Source: Streptomyces sp. TLI_171 (GTDB lineage Bacteria; Actinomycetota; Actinomycetes; Streptomycetales; Streptomycetaceae). Taken from it: a DNA stretch of 64,000 bases. The notes below the pieces were generated by a model, which saw nothing but the letters and a program-made list of their open reading frames with translations, was not told where the DNA came from and searched no databases. This document shows positions 1 through 7,945 of this stretch, piece by piece (positions within the stretch are counted from its first letter, which is position 1; the number at the start of each line of letters is the position of its first letter). The stretch is taken from the NCBI RefSeq assembly GCF_003610255.1, contig NZ_RAPS01000001.1, positions 3,720,001 through 3,784,000 of the forward strand, in the 5' to 3' direction. A program made the translations under genes and the position numbers.

Positions 1-892
1 CTTCACGGTTTTGCCCAACGAACTGCTGCAGGACCGGCAGCTGACCTACACCGCCCGCGGGTTGCTCACCGACCTGCTCTCGCGCCCGGACGGCTGGCGC
101 GAGGACGGGCGGCAGATGGCCGACAGCAGCCCGCAGGGGCGGGGATCGATCAGGGACGCCCTGCACGAGTTGGTCGCTGCCGGGTACTACGTGGTCGAGA
201 AGGTCCGGATGTCCGACGGCACGATCGTCAGTGAGGTCCACGTCTTCGACACTCCGCAGCAGGTGCAGCCGGGTACCACCCGTCCGGTACCCGGTGGAGC
301 GGCTGCCGGTGGTGCTGACGCCCTACTAAAGAACCCGGAAAAAGAACCCTCCCTCCCGGCGGACTGCGCGTCCGACGACGGGCCGGACGCGGGAGGGCCG
401 ACCGGGGAGCCACCGGCGGAGCCGGACGGGCGGTTCCGCGAGGCAGTCGACACGCTGTTCCGGGTGATCCGGCCCGAGCCGCGGCTGCGGCTCGGCGAGG
501 CCGAGGCCCGTTCGCTCGCCCCACTGGTCGCCCGGTGGCTGGAGCGCGGCGCGACCCACGTCGACCTCGCGCACGCCCTGCTGCCCGGCCTGCCCGTCCC
601 GTTGCATTCGCCGACCGCGGTGCTCCGCAACAGACTCGAGCGCAAACTGCCTCCGCTCCGGGCCACGCCCACTCGCCGGGCGGCGGCCAGGTACGCGGAG
701 TGCGCCAAGTGCCACGACCCGGTGCCCGCGCCGGGCATCTGCCGGCCGTGCGCGGGCCTCGGGCCCGTTCGCGCCCGGCCCACCGGGGTTGACGCAGGGA
801 CGGCTCGCGCCGGTGCCAGGCGGGTTCGCGAGGCCGTGCGCGCGGCGAGAACGGCGATCCCGGTCGGCGCGATCGGCCAGTGGCTCGGCTGA
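1..892 (+). CDS. Helix-turn-helix protein, 5' end outside window
   Basis: The frame is open from the first bases (visible residues begin FTVLPNELLQD), so the true start lies upstream; the in-frame TTG at 11 is not a convincing start. The first ~80 visible residues read like the winged-helix domain of a common Streptomyces helix-turn-helix family (ARGLLTDLLSRPDGW, then a SPQGRGSIRDAL helix). A Pro/Gly-rich linker follows, then an Ala/Arg-rich domain with two Cys pairs, CAKC and CRPC, near visible residues 227-247 that could bind zinc. Members of this family often sit in accessory regions and are annotated only as DNA-binding; the specific role is unknown. The next gene on this strand begins 77 bp downstream. 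Confidence 0.75.
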   Translation, partial: FTVLPNELLQDRQLTYTARGLLTDLLSRPDGWREDGRQMADSSPQGRGSIRDALHELVAAGYYVVEKVRMSDGTIVSEVHVFDTPQQVQPGTTRPVPGGAAAGGADALLKNPEKEPSLPADCASDDGPDAGGPTGEPPAEPDGRFREAVDTLFRVIRPEPRLRLGEAEARSLAPLVARWLERGATHVDLAHALLPGLPVPLHSPTAVLRNRLERKLPPLRATPTRRAAARYAECAKCHDPVPAPGICRPCAGLGPVRARPTGVDAGTARAGARRVREAVRAARTAIPVGAIGQWLG

Positions 893-969
893 CCGGGCCT
901 CCGGGCCGTACCATGCCCGGGCCTGCCGGACGTTCGGCTCCGGCACCGCCGAGGAGGGGACCCCGAGAG

Positions 970-1305
970 ATGACCGGACAGACCGCGAACGTCACCGATG
1001 AGCGGTTGTGCTGGCTGCTCGCCCGCGATCAGCTCGCCAAGCAGTCGGCCCGGCCCGGGGCGTTCGGCTGGTTCACCCTGGTGGTGGGCGCGCTCTCCTG
1101 GCGCGGCCGGGGGGCGCGGCAGGGCCGGGAGATGCGCCAGGAGCGTTCCTCGCAGCGGACGGCGGACTACGCGCTGGCAGTGGACGACGCCGCCGAGACG
1201 CTGACCGCCGACGAGCGGCGGCGGCTCCGCGCCACCCGGCAGTTGCCGGAGTGGTTCATGGCCGACGTCGAGCGGCGCTACGCCGCGATCCGCAAGGCGT
1301 ACTGA
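970..1305 (+). CDS. Hypothetical protein, 111 aa
   Basis: This small basic protein is not recognised. I chose the ATG at 970 because a GAGGAGGGG ribosome site lies about 10 bp upstream; the longer reading from 880 lacks one. A short hydrophobic stretch (FGWFTLVVGALSW) sits near residues 31-43, followed by a charged, Arg-rich half. One marginal membrane or amphipathic segment is possible. It is codirectional with the upstream helix-turn-helix gene and convergent with the MarR-like gene, whose stop lies 65 bp away. No conserved catalytic motif is visible. Confidence 0.6.
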   Translation: MTGQTANVTDERLCWLLARDQLAKQSARPGAFGWFTLVVGALSWRGRGARQGREMRQERSSQRTADYALAVDDAAETLTADERRRLRATRQLPEWFMADVERRYAAIRKAY

Positions 1306-1369
1306 CGCCGCGTCGACTCCGCCCGGCCCGCCGCCACCTGCCGCCCGGCGACCCCCGACCGACGTGGCG

Positions 1370-2086
1370 TCAGGAGTCGGCGGGCGGGGTGAGGAGGACC
1401 TCGCGGGCCTGCTCGGCGGCGCGCAGGATGCTGTCGGTGATGAAGTCGAGGAAGCGGGCGATGTTCTCCAGGCGGGCGCCGGCGGGGGTGTCCGGGCCCA
1501 GGACGGTGGCGCCCTGACGTGCGGCGTCGACCACGGCGGAGTTGGCGCGGGCGCTGGCGACGCTGGCCCGGTACCAGATGTCGCCGTCCACCAGGTAGCG
1601 CTCGCGACGGCGGTCGTCGCTCTCGCGGCGGATCATGCTCTGCTCGTCGAGGAAAGCGACGGCCTTGGACACCGAGGCGGGACTGACCTGGAGCCGCTGG
1701 GCGAGTTCGGCCGCGGTCAGGCTGCCGGAGTCGGTGATCAGCAGGGCGGCCAGCACCCGGGAGGGCATCCGACTCATGCCGGATGCCATGAAGACGGTGG
1801 TGAAGACCTCCTCGAAGGCGCCGACCGCCTCGGGGTCCCGGCCGTCGGCGGGCCGGTCGGCGGCGGGGCCGCGCTGCGCGGTCGGCCGGCGGTGGGCGCG
1901 GTGCCCGGTGGCGCGGTGGGCGAGGTCGGCGCGGTAGCCGGTCGGGCCGCCGTTGCGCATGACCTCGCGGGTGACGGTGGAGGTCGGGCGGTCGAGGCGC
2001 CTGGCGATCTCCGCGTAGGCCAGGTCGTCGGCCAGTCCCAGCGCGATCTGCTGGCGTTCCTGCTGGGTGAGCCTGCCTCCCGGCAT
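1370..2086 (-). CDS. MarR/GbsR-like regulator with IS30-type HTH
   Basis: The 238-aa protein carries two DNA-binding signatures. Residues ~6-55 resemble the helix-turn-helix of IS30-type transposases (AEIARRLDRPTSTVTREV). The central part is a MarR/GbsR-like winged helix (LTAAELAQRLQVSPASVSKA, about residues 122-142) with a helical C-terminus. There is no DDE catalytic domain, so it is a regulator, not a transposase. The ATG at 2086 is preceded by GAAGGAG. It is divergent from the DUF4097/ABC exporter operon starting at 2320, and regulators of this architecture commonly neighbour such operons. Inference: it represses that operon, probably through the GCAACG-rich intergenic region. Confidence 0.85.
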   Translation of the reverse strand: MPGGRLTQQERQQIALGLADDLAYAEIARRLDRPTSTVTREVMRNGGPTGYRADLAHRATGHRAHRRPTAQRGPAADRPADGRDPEAVGAFEEVFTTVFMASGMSRMPSRVLAALLITDSGSLTAAELAQRLQVSPASVSKAVAFLDEQSMIRRESDDRRRERYLVDGDIWYRASVASARANSAVVDAARQGATVLGPDTPAGARLENIARFLDFITDSILRAAEQAREVLLTPPADS

Positions 2087-2139
2087 CGCGGTCTCCTTCG
2101 TCGGTGCGTGGTGGCTCCAGCATAGCGTTCACCGGCATT

Positions 2140-2289
2140 CCATTGCAACGGCCACACCCTTGACGTTGCGTTAGTTTCAGAACCATTGCAACGATTTATT
2201 GGCTCCCACCTGCGCATATGTATGTCCGGTGCAACAAGGCCGTTGCCACTTCCTTGAACGCAACGTAGCGTTTCCATCGTCAGAAACGC
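2140..2289. promoter_or_regulatory. Operator-like region with GCAACG boxes and inverted repeat
   Basis: This gap between divergent genes holds five GCAACG hexamers in both orientations (2145-2150, 2164-2169 inverted, 2188-2193, 2241-2246 inverted, 2260-2265). CCATTGCAACG occurs as a direct repeat at 2140 and 2183. GCGTTTC and GAAACGC form an inverted repeat with 8-bp spacing at 2268-2289, just upstream of the DUF4097 ribosome site. The arrangement suits binding by the adjacent MarR-like protein, but no binding is shown and no clean -35/-10 pair could be fixed. Confidence 0.45.
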
Positions 2290-2319
2290 AGCGGGCAAGA
2301 AACAGCCAAGGAGCACACC

Positions 2320-2988
2320 GTGCCGAAGTTCGCCACCACCACCGCCGTCACCACCGTCCTCGACATCCCCGCCGGCCACATCCGGCTGATCGCCGCCGAC
2401 CGCACCGACGCCGTCGTCGAGGTCCGCCCCGCCAACCCCAACAAGAGCCGCGACGTCCAGACCGCCGAACAGACCGAGGTCACCTTCACCGACGGCGTCC
2501 TGCGCATCGCCACCGCCCCGCCGAAGAACCGCATCCTCGGCCACCCCGGCGCCCTCGAAGTCACCGTCCAACTCCCCCTCGGCTCCCGCGTCGAGGCCAA
2601 GACCGCCGACACCGAACTCCGCGGCGTCGGACGCCTCGGCGAGGTCACCCTCGACACCGCCCGCGGCACCGTCAAGCTCGACGAAGCCGCCGGCGCCACC
2701 CTCACCCTCCAGGACGGCAGCATCGAGATCGGCCGCCTCACCGGCCCCGCCGACCTCACCACCACGCGCGGCGACCTCACCGTCACCGAAGCCACCCGCG
2801 GCGCCCTCCGCCTCACCACCCAGTCCGGGTCCATCACCGTCGGCGTCGCCCGCGGCACCTCCGCCTCCCTCGACGCCGGCACCGCACTCGGCCGCATCCA
2901 CAACGCCCTCCGCAACGCCGACGACACCCCCGCCGTCACCATCCACGCCACCACCGCCATGGGCGACATCACCGCCCGCACCGTCTGA
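2320..2988 (+). CDS. DUF4097 family beta-repeat protein
   Basis: The 222-aa protein is built of short repeating beta segments (GSIEIGRLTG, GDLTVTEATRG, GSITVGVARG), the pattern of DUF4097 adhesin-like beta-helix proteins. The GTG start at 2320 follows AAGGAG at 2308-2313. No signal peptide or membrane segment is visible, so it is probably cytoplasmic or peripheral. It begins an operon with a DrrAB-type ABC exporter 35 bp downstream. The combination of MarR-like regulator, DUF4097 protein and DrrAB transporter recurs in streptomycetes; the biochemical role of the DUF4097 member is not known. Confidence 0.85.
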   Translation: MPKFATTTAVTTVLDIPAGHIRLIAADRTDAVVEVRPANPNKSRDVQTAEQTEVTFTDGVLRIATAPPKNRILGHPGALEVTVQLPLGSRVEAKTADTELRGVGRLGEVTLDTARGTVKLDEAAGATLTLQDGSIEIGRLTGPADLTTTRGDLTVTEATRGALRLTTQSGSITVGVARGTSASLDAGTALGRIHNALRNADDTPAVTIHATTAMGDITARTV

Positions 2989-3023
2989 TCCACCCTCAAC
3001 CCACCGCGGCAGAAGGAGCACCC

Positions 3024-4013
3024 ATGACCACCGGCCTGGCCATCTCGGCGAACGGGCTGCGCAAGTCCTACGGCGACAAGACCGTTCTGGACGGCGTCGA
3101 CCTCACCGTCCCGGAAGGCACGATCTTCGCCCTGCTCGGCCCGAACGGGGCCGGCAAGACCACCGCCGTCAAGATCCTCTCCACCCTGGTCCGGGCCGGC
3201 GAGGGCAGCGGCCCGATCCGGATCGGCGGCCACGACCTGGCCGCCGCCCCGCAGGCGGTGCGCGCCGCGATCGGCGTCACCGGCCAGTTCTCCGCGGTCG
3301 ACGGCCTGATCACCGGCGAGGAGAACATGCTGCTGATGGCGGACCTGCACCACCTCTCCAAGGCGGAGGGCCGCCGGGTCGCCGCCGAACTGCTGGCCCG
3401 CTTCGACCTCACCGAGGCCGCGAAGAAGCCCGCCTCCACCTACTCCGGCGGCATGAAGCGCCGCCTCGACATCGCGATGACCCTGGTCGGCGACCCGCGG
3501 ATCATCTTCCTCGACGAGCCGACCACCGGGCTCGACCCGCGCAGCCGACACGGCATGTGGCAGATCATCAGGGAGCTGGTCACCGGCGGCGTCACGGTCT
3601 TCCTCACCACCCAGTACCTGGAGGAGGCCGACGAACTCGCCGACCGGATCGCCGTCCTGCACAACGGCGTGATCGCCGCCGAAGGCACCGCCGAGGAGCT
3701 CAAGAGGCTGGTCCCCGGCGGGCACGTCCGGCTCCGCTTCACCGACCCCGCCGGCTACCGCGCCGCCGCCGACACCCTCGCCGAGGGCGCCCGCGACGAC
3801 GAGTCGCTGACCCTGCGGGTCCCCAGCGACGGCAGCCAGCGCGCCCTGCGCTCCGTCCTCGACCGCCTGGACGCCGTCGGCGTCGAGGCCGAGGAGCTGA
3901 CCGTGCACACCCCCGACCTCGACGACGTGTTCTTCGCCCTCACCGGCGCCCCCGCCGTCCCCGCCCAGTCCACCGCCCCCGCCGCCACTCAGTCCGAGGA
4001 GACCGCACGATGA
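3024..4013 (+). CDS. ABC transporter ATP-binding protein, DrrA type
   Basis: This 329-aa nucleotide-binding subunit has Walker A GPNGAGKTT (residues 39-47), ABC signature YSGGMKRR (140-147) and Walker B IIFLDEP (160-166). In the switch region it has LTTQYLEEAD, with Gln in place of the usual His, as in daunorubicin-resistance DrrA proteins. The C-terminal ~100 residues form the extra domain of that subfamily. The ATG follows AGAAGGAG. The stop overlaps the permease start by 4 bp (ATGA), so the two are translationally coupled. Inference: it powers export of a hydrophobic drug or lipid; the substrate cannot be read from sequence. Confidence 0.93.
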   Translation: MTTGLAISANGLRKSYGDKTVLDGVDLTVPEGTIFALLGPNGAGKTTAVKILSTLVRAGEGSGPIRIGGHDLAAAPQAVRAAIGVTGQFSAVDGLITGEENMLLMADLHHLSKAEGRRVAAELLARFDLTEAAKKPASTYSGGMKRRLDIAMTLVGDPRIIFLDEPTTGLDPRSRHGMWQIIRELVTGGVTVFLTTQYLEEADELADRIAVLHNGVIAAEGTAEELKRLVPGGHVRLRFTDPAGYRAAADTLAEGARDDESLTLRVPSDGSQRALRSVLDRLDAVGVEAEELTVHTPDLDDVFFALTGAPAVPAQSTAPAATQSEETAR

Positions 4014-4795
4014 GCACTCTCGCCCTGGCCGTCCGCGACTCGTCCACCATGCTGCGGCGCAACCTGCTGCACGCCCGGCGCTACCCGTCGCTCACCCTGA
4101 ACCTGCTGCTCACCCCGGTGATGCTGCTCCTGCTGTTCGTCTACATCTTCGGCGACGCGATGAGCGGCGGAATCGGCGGCGGCGACCGGGACGCGTACGT
4201 CGCCTACCTGGTGCCCGGCATCCTGATGATGACCATCGGCTCCACCGTGGTCGGCACCGCGGTCTCGATGGCCACCGACATGAACGAGGGCATCGTCGCC
4301 CGGTTCCGCACCATGGCGATCCACCGCGGCTCGGTGCTGATCGGGCACGTGATCGGCAGCGTCCTGCAGTCGGTGGCCAGCGTGGTGCTGGTCGGCGCGG
4401 TCGGCGTGGCGATCGGCTTCCGCTCGCACGACGCCTCGGTCCTGGAGTGGCTGGCCGCGTTCGGCCTGCTCGCCCTGGTCGCGCTCGCCTTCACCTGGAT
4501 CGCCGTCGGCATGGGCCTCGGCAGCCCGAACGCGGAGGCCGCCAGCAACAGCGCGATGCCGCTGATCCTGCTGCCGCTGATCTCCAGCGCCTTCGTCCCG
4601 CTGCACTCGATGCCCGGCTGGTTCCAGCCGATCGCCCAGTACCAGCCCTTCACCCCCGCCATCGAGACCCTGCGCGGCCTGCTGCTCGGCACCGGCATCG
4701 GCAACAACTGGTGGATCGCCCTGCTCTGGTGCGCCGGCCTCACCGTCCTCGGCTACTACTGGTCGCGGGCCCAGTTCGACCGCGACGCCGAGTAA
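4010..4795 (+). CDS. ABC-2 type transporter permease, DrrB type
   Basis: The 261-aa integral membrane protein has about six hydrophobic segments, beginning LTLNLLLTPVMLLLLFVYIF (about residues 28-47), and the ABC-2 arrangement of a loop with conserved Gly/Pro followed by paired C-terminal helices (LLPLISSAFVPL, then WWIALLWCAGLTVL). It is coupled to the DrrA-type ATPase by a 4-bp overlap and is the last gene of the operon, which ends at the strong hairpin at 4861-4902. It should form the membrane channel of the exporter. Confidence 0.92.
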   Translation: MSTLALAVRDSSTMLRRNLLHARRYPSLTLNLLLTPVMLLLLFVYIFGDAMSGGIGGGDRDAYVAYLVPGILMMTIGSTVVGTAVSMATDMNEGIVARFRTMAIHRGSVLIGHVIGSVLQSVASVVLVGAVGVAIGFRSHDASVLEWLAAFGLLALVALAFTWIAVGMGLGSPNAEAASNSAMPLILLPLISSAFVPLHSMPGWFQPIAQYQPFTPAIETLRGLLLGTGIGNNWWIALLWCAGLTVLGYYWSRAQFDRDAE

Positions 4796-4860
4796 GCCCC
4801 TTGAGTCCGGACCGCACCACGCACCACCCAGCACCACCCAGCACCACCCGCAACGCCCAC

Positions 4861-4902
4861 GGGCGGCGCGCACCGGAGCCGACTTCCCGGTGCGCGCCGC
4901 CC
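4861..4902. terminator. Hairpin terminator between convergent operons
   Basis: Perfect 16-bp arms (4861-4876 and 4887-4902) surround a 10-nt loop. It lies between the ABC permease stop and the stop of the convergent membrane protein gene, so it can serve both strands. A short GCACCACCCA tandem repeat precedes it. Confidence 0.85.
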
Positions 4903-4913
4903 GTTGTGCTGGG

Positions 4914-5729
4914 TCAGGCAGCGCGCGACGGCCAGGTCCGCGGCGGCAGCACCGCGGCCACCTGCTGCCACACCGGGTCGAGCACCAGCGCGGTGAGCTG
5001 ATCACCGTTCAGGACCGGCGGGCCGGGGTAGAGGTCGGTGCCCCCGCCCGGCAGCGGCACCGTCGCCGACCCCGCCGTGACCATGCTCCCGTCGGTGCCG
5101 AAGAGGGTGGCGCGCCAGTCCTGCTCGCCGCCCAGCCCCGCGGGCTGCACCTCGACCAGCAGGACGCTGCCGTCCGCCCGCCTCGTGCTGGTGCAGCCCT
5201 TGACCTCACCGCACCGGTCCGCGTTGGGCTGGGCGCTGCCGCCGCCCCGCAGGGCCAGCACGTGGGTGACCTCGATCCGGACGGTGCCGGTCCTCCCGTC
5301 CTTGGTGAGGGTGTACGCCGCCCCGGCCACGCCGTCCTGCGGAGCGGGGGCCCAACTCGCGCCGGGCACGAAACCGTCCGGGATCCGCGCCTTGAGCAAC
5401 GTGGGAACGTCGGAGGCGCGCACCGGGGCGGCACTCGGCGCGGGGGAAGCGGACGCGGAGGGCGCGGCCGACGCACTCGGCGCGGTGGCCGAGGCGGCGC
5501 CGTGGCCGCTGGGGCCGGTGGCGCCGCCCGTCGGGCCGAGCCCGAGGACGACGCCGGCCAGCGCGAGCGCGCCGACCGCGGTGGCGCTGCCCGCGACGGT
5601 CGCGGCCCGCAGCCGCCGGCGGCGCCGGCCGCGCCCCACCAGTTCGGTCACCGGCGCCGGACCGGCCGGTCCGTGACGGTCCGCCAGCTCGCTCAGCGCG
5701 CGGGACATCAGCTCGTGGTCGGTGCTCAT
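4914..5729 (-). CDS. Membrane protein partner of SigE-family sigma factor
   Basis: The 271-aa protein has a ~38-residue cytoplasmic N-terminus ending in an Arg-rich stop (GRGRRRRRLR), one membrane helix (about residues 41-64), an Ala/Ser/Pro-rich linker and an extracytoplasmic domain. The ATG at 5729 overlaps the sigma factor stop (ATGA), so the two are cotranslated. Position and single-pass topology fit an anti-sigma or signal-sensing partner, as is common for TIGR02983 sigma factors. No zinc-binding anti-sigma HxxxCxxC motif is visible, so a classical ZAS mechanism is not supported. Specific ligand unknown. Confidence 0.75.
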   Translation of the reverse strand: MSTDHELMSRALSELADRHGPAGPAPVTELVGRGRRRRRLRAATVAGSATAVGALALAGVVLGLGPTGGATGPSGHGAASATAPSASAAPSASASPAPSAAPVRASDVPTLLKARIPDGFVPGASWAPAPQDGVAGAAYTLTKDGRTGTVRIEVTHVLALRGGGSAQPNADRCGEVKGCTSTRRADGSVLLVEVQPAGLGGEQDWRATLFGTDGSMVTAGSATVPLPGGGTDLYPGPPVLNGDQLTALVLDPVWQQVAAVLPPRTWPSRAA

Positions 5730-6298
5730 GGGGTGACGGCCTCCTGGTTCCTCGACTGGTTCCTCGACTGCTTGTTCGCCCGGGTGTTCGCCCGGCTGCC
5801 CGCCTCGCTGCCCGGCCGGTCTCCCGCCAGGGCGGTGCGCAGCCTGGCCATCGCCCGGTGGTGCTGGCTCTTGACGGTGCCGACCGAGCACCCGAGGACG
5901 GCCGCGGTGTCCCGCTCCGACAGGTCCTCGAAGTGCCGCAGCACCACCACGGCGCGCTGCCGGGGCGCGAGCGCGGCCAGCGCGCCGTGCAGGTCCGCCA
6001 ACTCCTCGACGGCGGCGCCGCCCCCGCCCGGGGTGTCCGGCGGCTCGGCGATGAGCAGCTCGCGGCGGCGTCGCCGCCACCAGCTGATGTGGTTGTTGAC
6101 GAGCATCCGCCGCAGGTATGCGTGCGGGTCGTCGGCGGCCATCCGGTGCCAGCGGACGTAGAGCTTGACCAGGCAGTCCTGGAGCAGTTCCTCGGCGCGG
6201 TGCCGGTCGCCCGCTATCAGCGTGGCCGTGCGCAGGTGCCGCGGCCAGGCGGCCGCGACGAAGGCCGCGTAGGCGTCGTCCTCGTTTTCTCGACTCAC
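5726..6298 (-). CDS. SigE-family ECF sigma factor (TIGR02983 type)
   Basis: With the GTG at 6298 the protein is 190 aa, normal for the family. Region 2 reads AYAAFVAAAWPRHLRTATLI followed by RAEELLQDCLVKLYVRW; region 4 reads LAPRQRAVVVLRHFEDLSE then GCSVGTVKSQHHRAMARL. A longer start at 6352 is possible, but the family consensus begins near MSRE and a candidate ECF promoter ends 7 nt before the GTG at 6298, which would make the mRNA leaderless. The C-terminal tail has an odd QSRNQSRNQ repeat. It is cotranslated with a membrane partner (4-bp overlap) and should direct an extracytoplasmic stress response. Confidence 0.9.
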   Translation of the reverse strand: MSRENEDDAYAAFVAAAWPRHLRTATLIAGDRHRAEELLQDCLVKLYVRWHRMAADDPHAYLRRMLVNNHISWWRRRRRELLIAEPPDTPGGGGAAVEELADLHGALAALAPRQRAVVVLRHFEDLSERDTAAVLGCSVGTVKSQHHRAMARLRTALAGDRPGSEAGSRANTRANKQSRNQSRNQEAVTP

Positions 6299-6305
6299 AC
6301 CGACC

Positions 6306-6334
6306 AGACGCCCGGGCCCGGCGGAAAGGTTGTC
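6306..6334 (-). promoter_or_regulatory. Candidate ECF-type promoter of the SigE-family gene
   Basis: Read on the minus strand this is GACAACC, 17 bp, CGTCT, close to ECF promoters (AAC at -35, CGTC at -10). The -10 ends 7 nt before the GTG at 6298, so transcription would start at or next to the start codon. This suggests autoregulation and a leaderless transcript; it is inferred from motifs only. Confidence 0.45.
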
Positions 6335-6382
6335 AGCCGTTGTCGGCGACACCCCGATGCCCGTTCCGGGGCCCGATCCGAC

Positions 6383-7414
6383 TCAGGGCAGCTCCGTCGG
6401 CAGCCCGAACGCCGCGAACTGCTCGGCGCCGAGGAAGGAGGTCAGCGCGGCGATCCGGCCGTCGGTCGTCAGGTCGAGCACGGTGATCGACCAGGCGGTG
6501 TGCCCGGCGTCGGCGGCCGGACCGACGTAACAGGCAACGGCAGGGCGGGAGTTGGCCTCGACGACGGTGGTCCGCCAGCTGGGGCAGCGGGTGAGCGGGA
6601 CGGCCACCGCGAACGCCATCACGGCGGACCGGCCGCGGTACCAGTGCGGAAGCGGCGGCATCGACCAGGTGACGTCCTCGGTGAGCAGCGCGACCAGCGC
6701 GTCCGCGTCACCGCGTTCCAGGGCGGCGCCGTACGCGGCGGCGGTCTCCCGGACCAGCGCGTCGTCGGGCATCCGCCCCCGGGCAGGGGCGTTACGGGCG
6801 AGTTGGCGGCGGGCCCGGGCCAGCGCCGACTGGACCGAAGCGGCGGTGGTGTCCATCAGCGCGGCGATCTCGGCGGCGGAGAACCCGAGCACGTCGAACA
6901 GCAGCAGCGCGGCGCGCTGATTGCCGGGCAGGTGCTGGAGGGCCGCGACGAACGCCAACTCGACGGCCTCGCGCTGCTCGTAGCGGGCCGCGGGGTCGGC
7001 CGGCCCGGCGGCGAGACCCGCGGTCGGGTACGGGCCGAGCCAGGCGGTTCCGGTATCGGGAGCGCTGTCGAGGACGACCCGCTCGCTGGCGGGCCCGAGG
7101 TCGACGGGCAGCGCGCGCCGACCGCGGCGTTCGGCGGCGTCCAGGCAGGTGCGGGTGGCGACGGTGTACAGCCAGGCCCGCAGCGAGTGGTGGCCGGCCC
7201 GTCCCTCGAACCGGTCGATGCCGCGCCAGGCCCGCAGCAGCGCCTCCTGCAGGGCGTCCTCGGCGTCGTGCGCGGAGCCGAGCATCCGGTAGCAGTGCGC
7301 GTGCAGCTCCCGGCGCAGCGGGCCGGCCAGCCGGGCGAACGCGGCGTCGTCGCCGGCCCGGGCGAGGGCCAGGTCGGCGGCGGGATCGGCGGCTCCGGAA
7401 GAAACCTCGCTCAT
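6383..7414 (-). CDS. ECF sigma factor with SnoaL-like tail (TIGR02960 type)
   Basis: The 343-aa protein has sigma regions 2 (HCYRMLGSAHDAEDALQEAL) and 4 (LPGNQRAALLLFDVLGFSAA then TTAASVQSALARARRQL), followed by a ~130-residue NTF2/SnoaL-like domain (GDADALVALLTEDVTWSMPP) typical of ECFs with a C-terminal regulatory extension. In such families the fused domain modulates activity in place of an anti-sigma factor. It is divergent from a small VOC protein at 7495; sigma factors of this kind are often paired with such enzymes, a likely target. An ATG at 7414 starts the frame. Confidence 0.9.
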   Translation of the reverse strand: MSEVSSGAADPAADLALARAGDDAAFARLAGPLRRELHAHCYRMLGSAHDAEDALQEALLRAWRGIDRFEGRAGHHSLRAWLYTVATRTCLDAAERRGRRALPVDLGPASERVVLDSAPDTGTAWLGPYPTAGLAAGPADPAARYEQREAVELAFVAALQHLPGNQRAALLLFDVLGFSAAEIAALMDTTAASVQSALARARRQLARNAPARGRMPDDALVRETAAAYGAALERGDADALVALLTEDVTWSMPPLPHWYRGRSAVMAFAVAVPLTRCPSWRTTVVEANSRPAVACYVGPAADAGHTAWSITVLDLTTDGRIAALTSFLGAEQFAAFGLPTELP

Positions 7415-7494
7415 GGGCGACGATTCTGCCCCACCGGCCCGGTCTCCCCTTCGAACGGCTTTCCGTTCCCGAGGACCCGACGAAGGAGCCCGTG

Positions 7495-7869
7495 ATGACC
7501 GACGCCCCGCACACCGCCGCCCCGCACACCGCCGCCTGGTTCGACCTGTCCAGCCCCGACGCGCCGCGGGCCCGCGCCTTCTACGGCGAGCTGTTCGGCT
7601 GGCCGGTACGGGTCCTGGACGAGACGTACGCGCTGGTCGGCGACGACGGCTCCGGCCGGCCGACCGGCGGCATCGGCCAGGCCGGACCGGACGCCCCGTA
7701 CACCGGGTTCGCCGTCTACTTCCGGGTCCCTGACCTGGACGCGGCCCTGGAGCACGCCGTCCGGCTCGGCGGCTCCCGCCGCCTGGAACCCCAGCCGGTG
7801 CCGGGTGGTGACCGTCTCGCGGTGTTCACCGACCCGGACGGCAACGCGGTCGGCCTGCTCGGCAAGTAG
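7495..7869 (+). CDS. VOC (glyoxalase-fold) family protein
   Basis: The 124-aa single-module VOC protein has the paired beta-alpha-beta-beta-beta pattern (AWFDLSSPDAPRARAFY..., then VPDLDAALEHAVRLGG and FTDPDGNAVGLLG). The overlapping GTG at 7492 also opens the frame, but GAAGGAG at 7482-7488 is better spaced for the ATG at 7495. Divergent from the TIGR02960-type sigma gene, it may be under its control. Substrate unknown; the family includes dioxygenases, glyoxalases and antibiotic-binding proteins. Confidence 0.85.
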   Translation: MTDAPHTAAPHTAAWFDLSSPDAPRARAFYGELFGWPVRVLDETYALVGDDGSGRPTGGIGQAGPDAPYTGFAVYFRVPDLDAALEHAVRLGGSRRLEPQPVPGGDRLAVFTDPDGNAVGLLGK

Positions 7870-7883
7870 CGCGGGCGCGCCCG

Positions 7884-7911
7884 GGGGGCCCGCTCGGTGG
7901 AGCGGGCCCCC
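7884..7911. terminator. Hairpin terminator between VOC gene and gap
   Basis: The 12-bp arms 7884-7895 and 7900-7911 close a 4-nt GGTG loop. The hairpin sits between two convergent genes and can terminate both. Confidence 0.85.
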
Positions 7912-7945
7912 GGACGGCGGGTCGGCCGGGCGGCTTGACGGCGGG

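Noticed and set aside
1370-2086. IS30-like transposase or insertion sequence, suggested by the N-terminal HTH
   Set aside because: No DDE domain and no terminal inverted repeats; the second half is a MarR-like winged helix, so it is a regulator.
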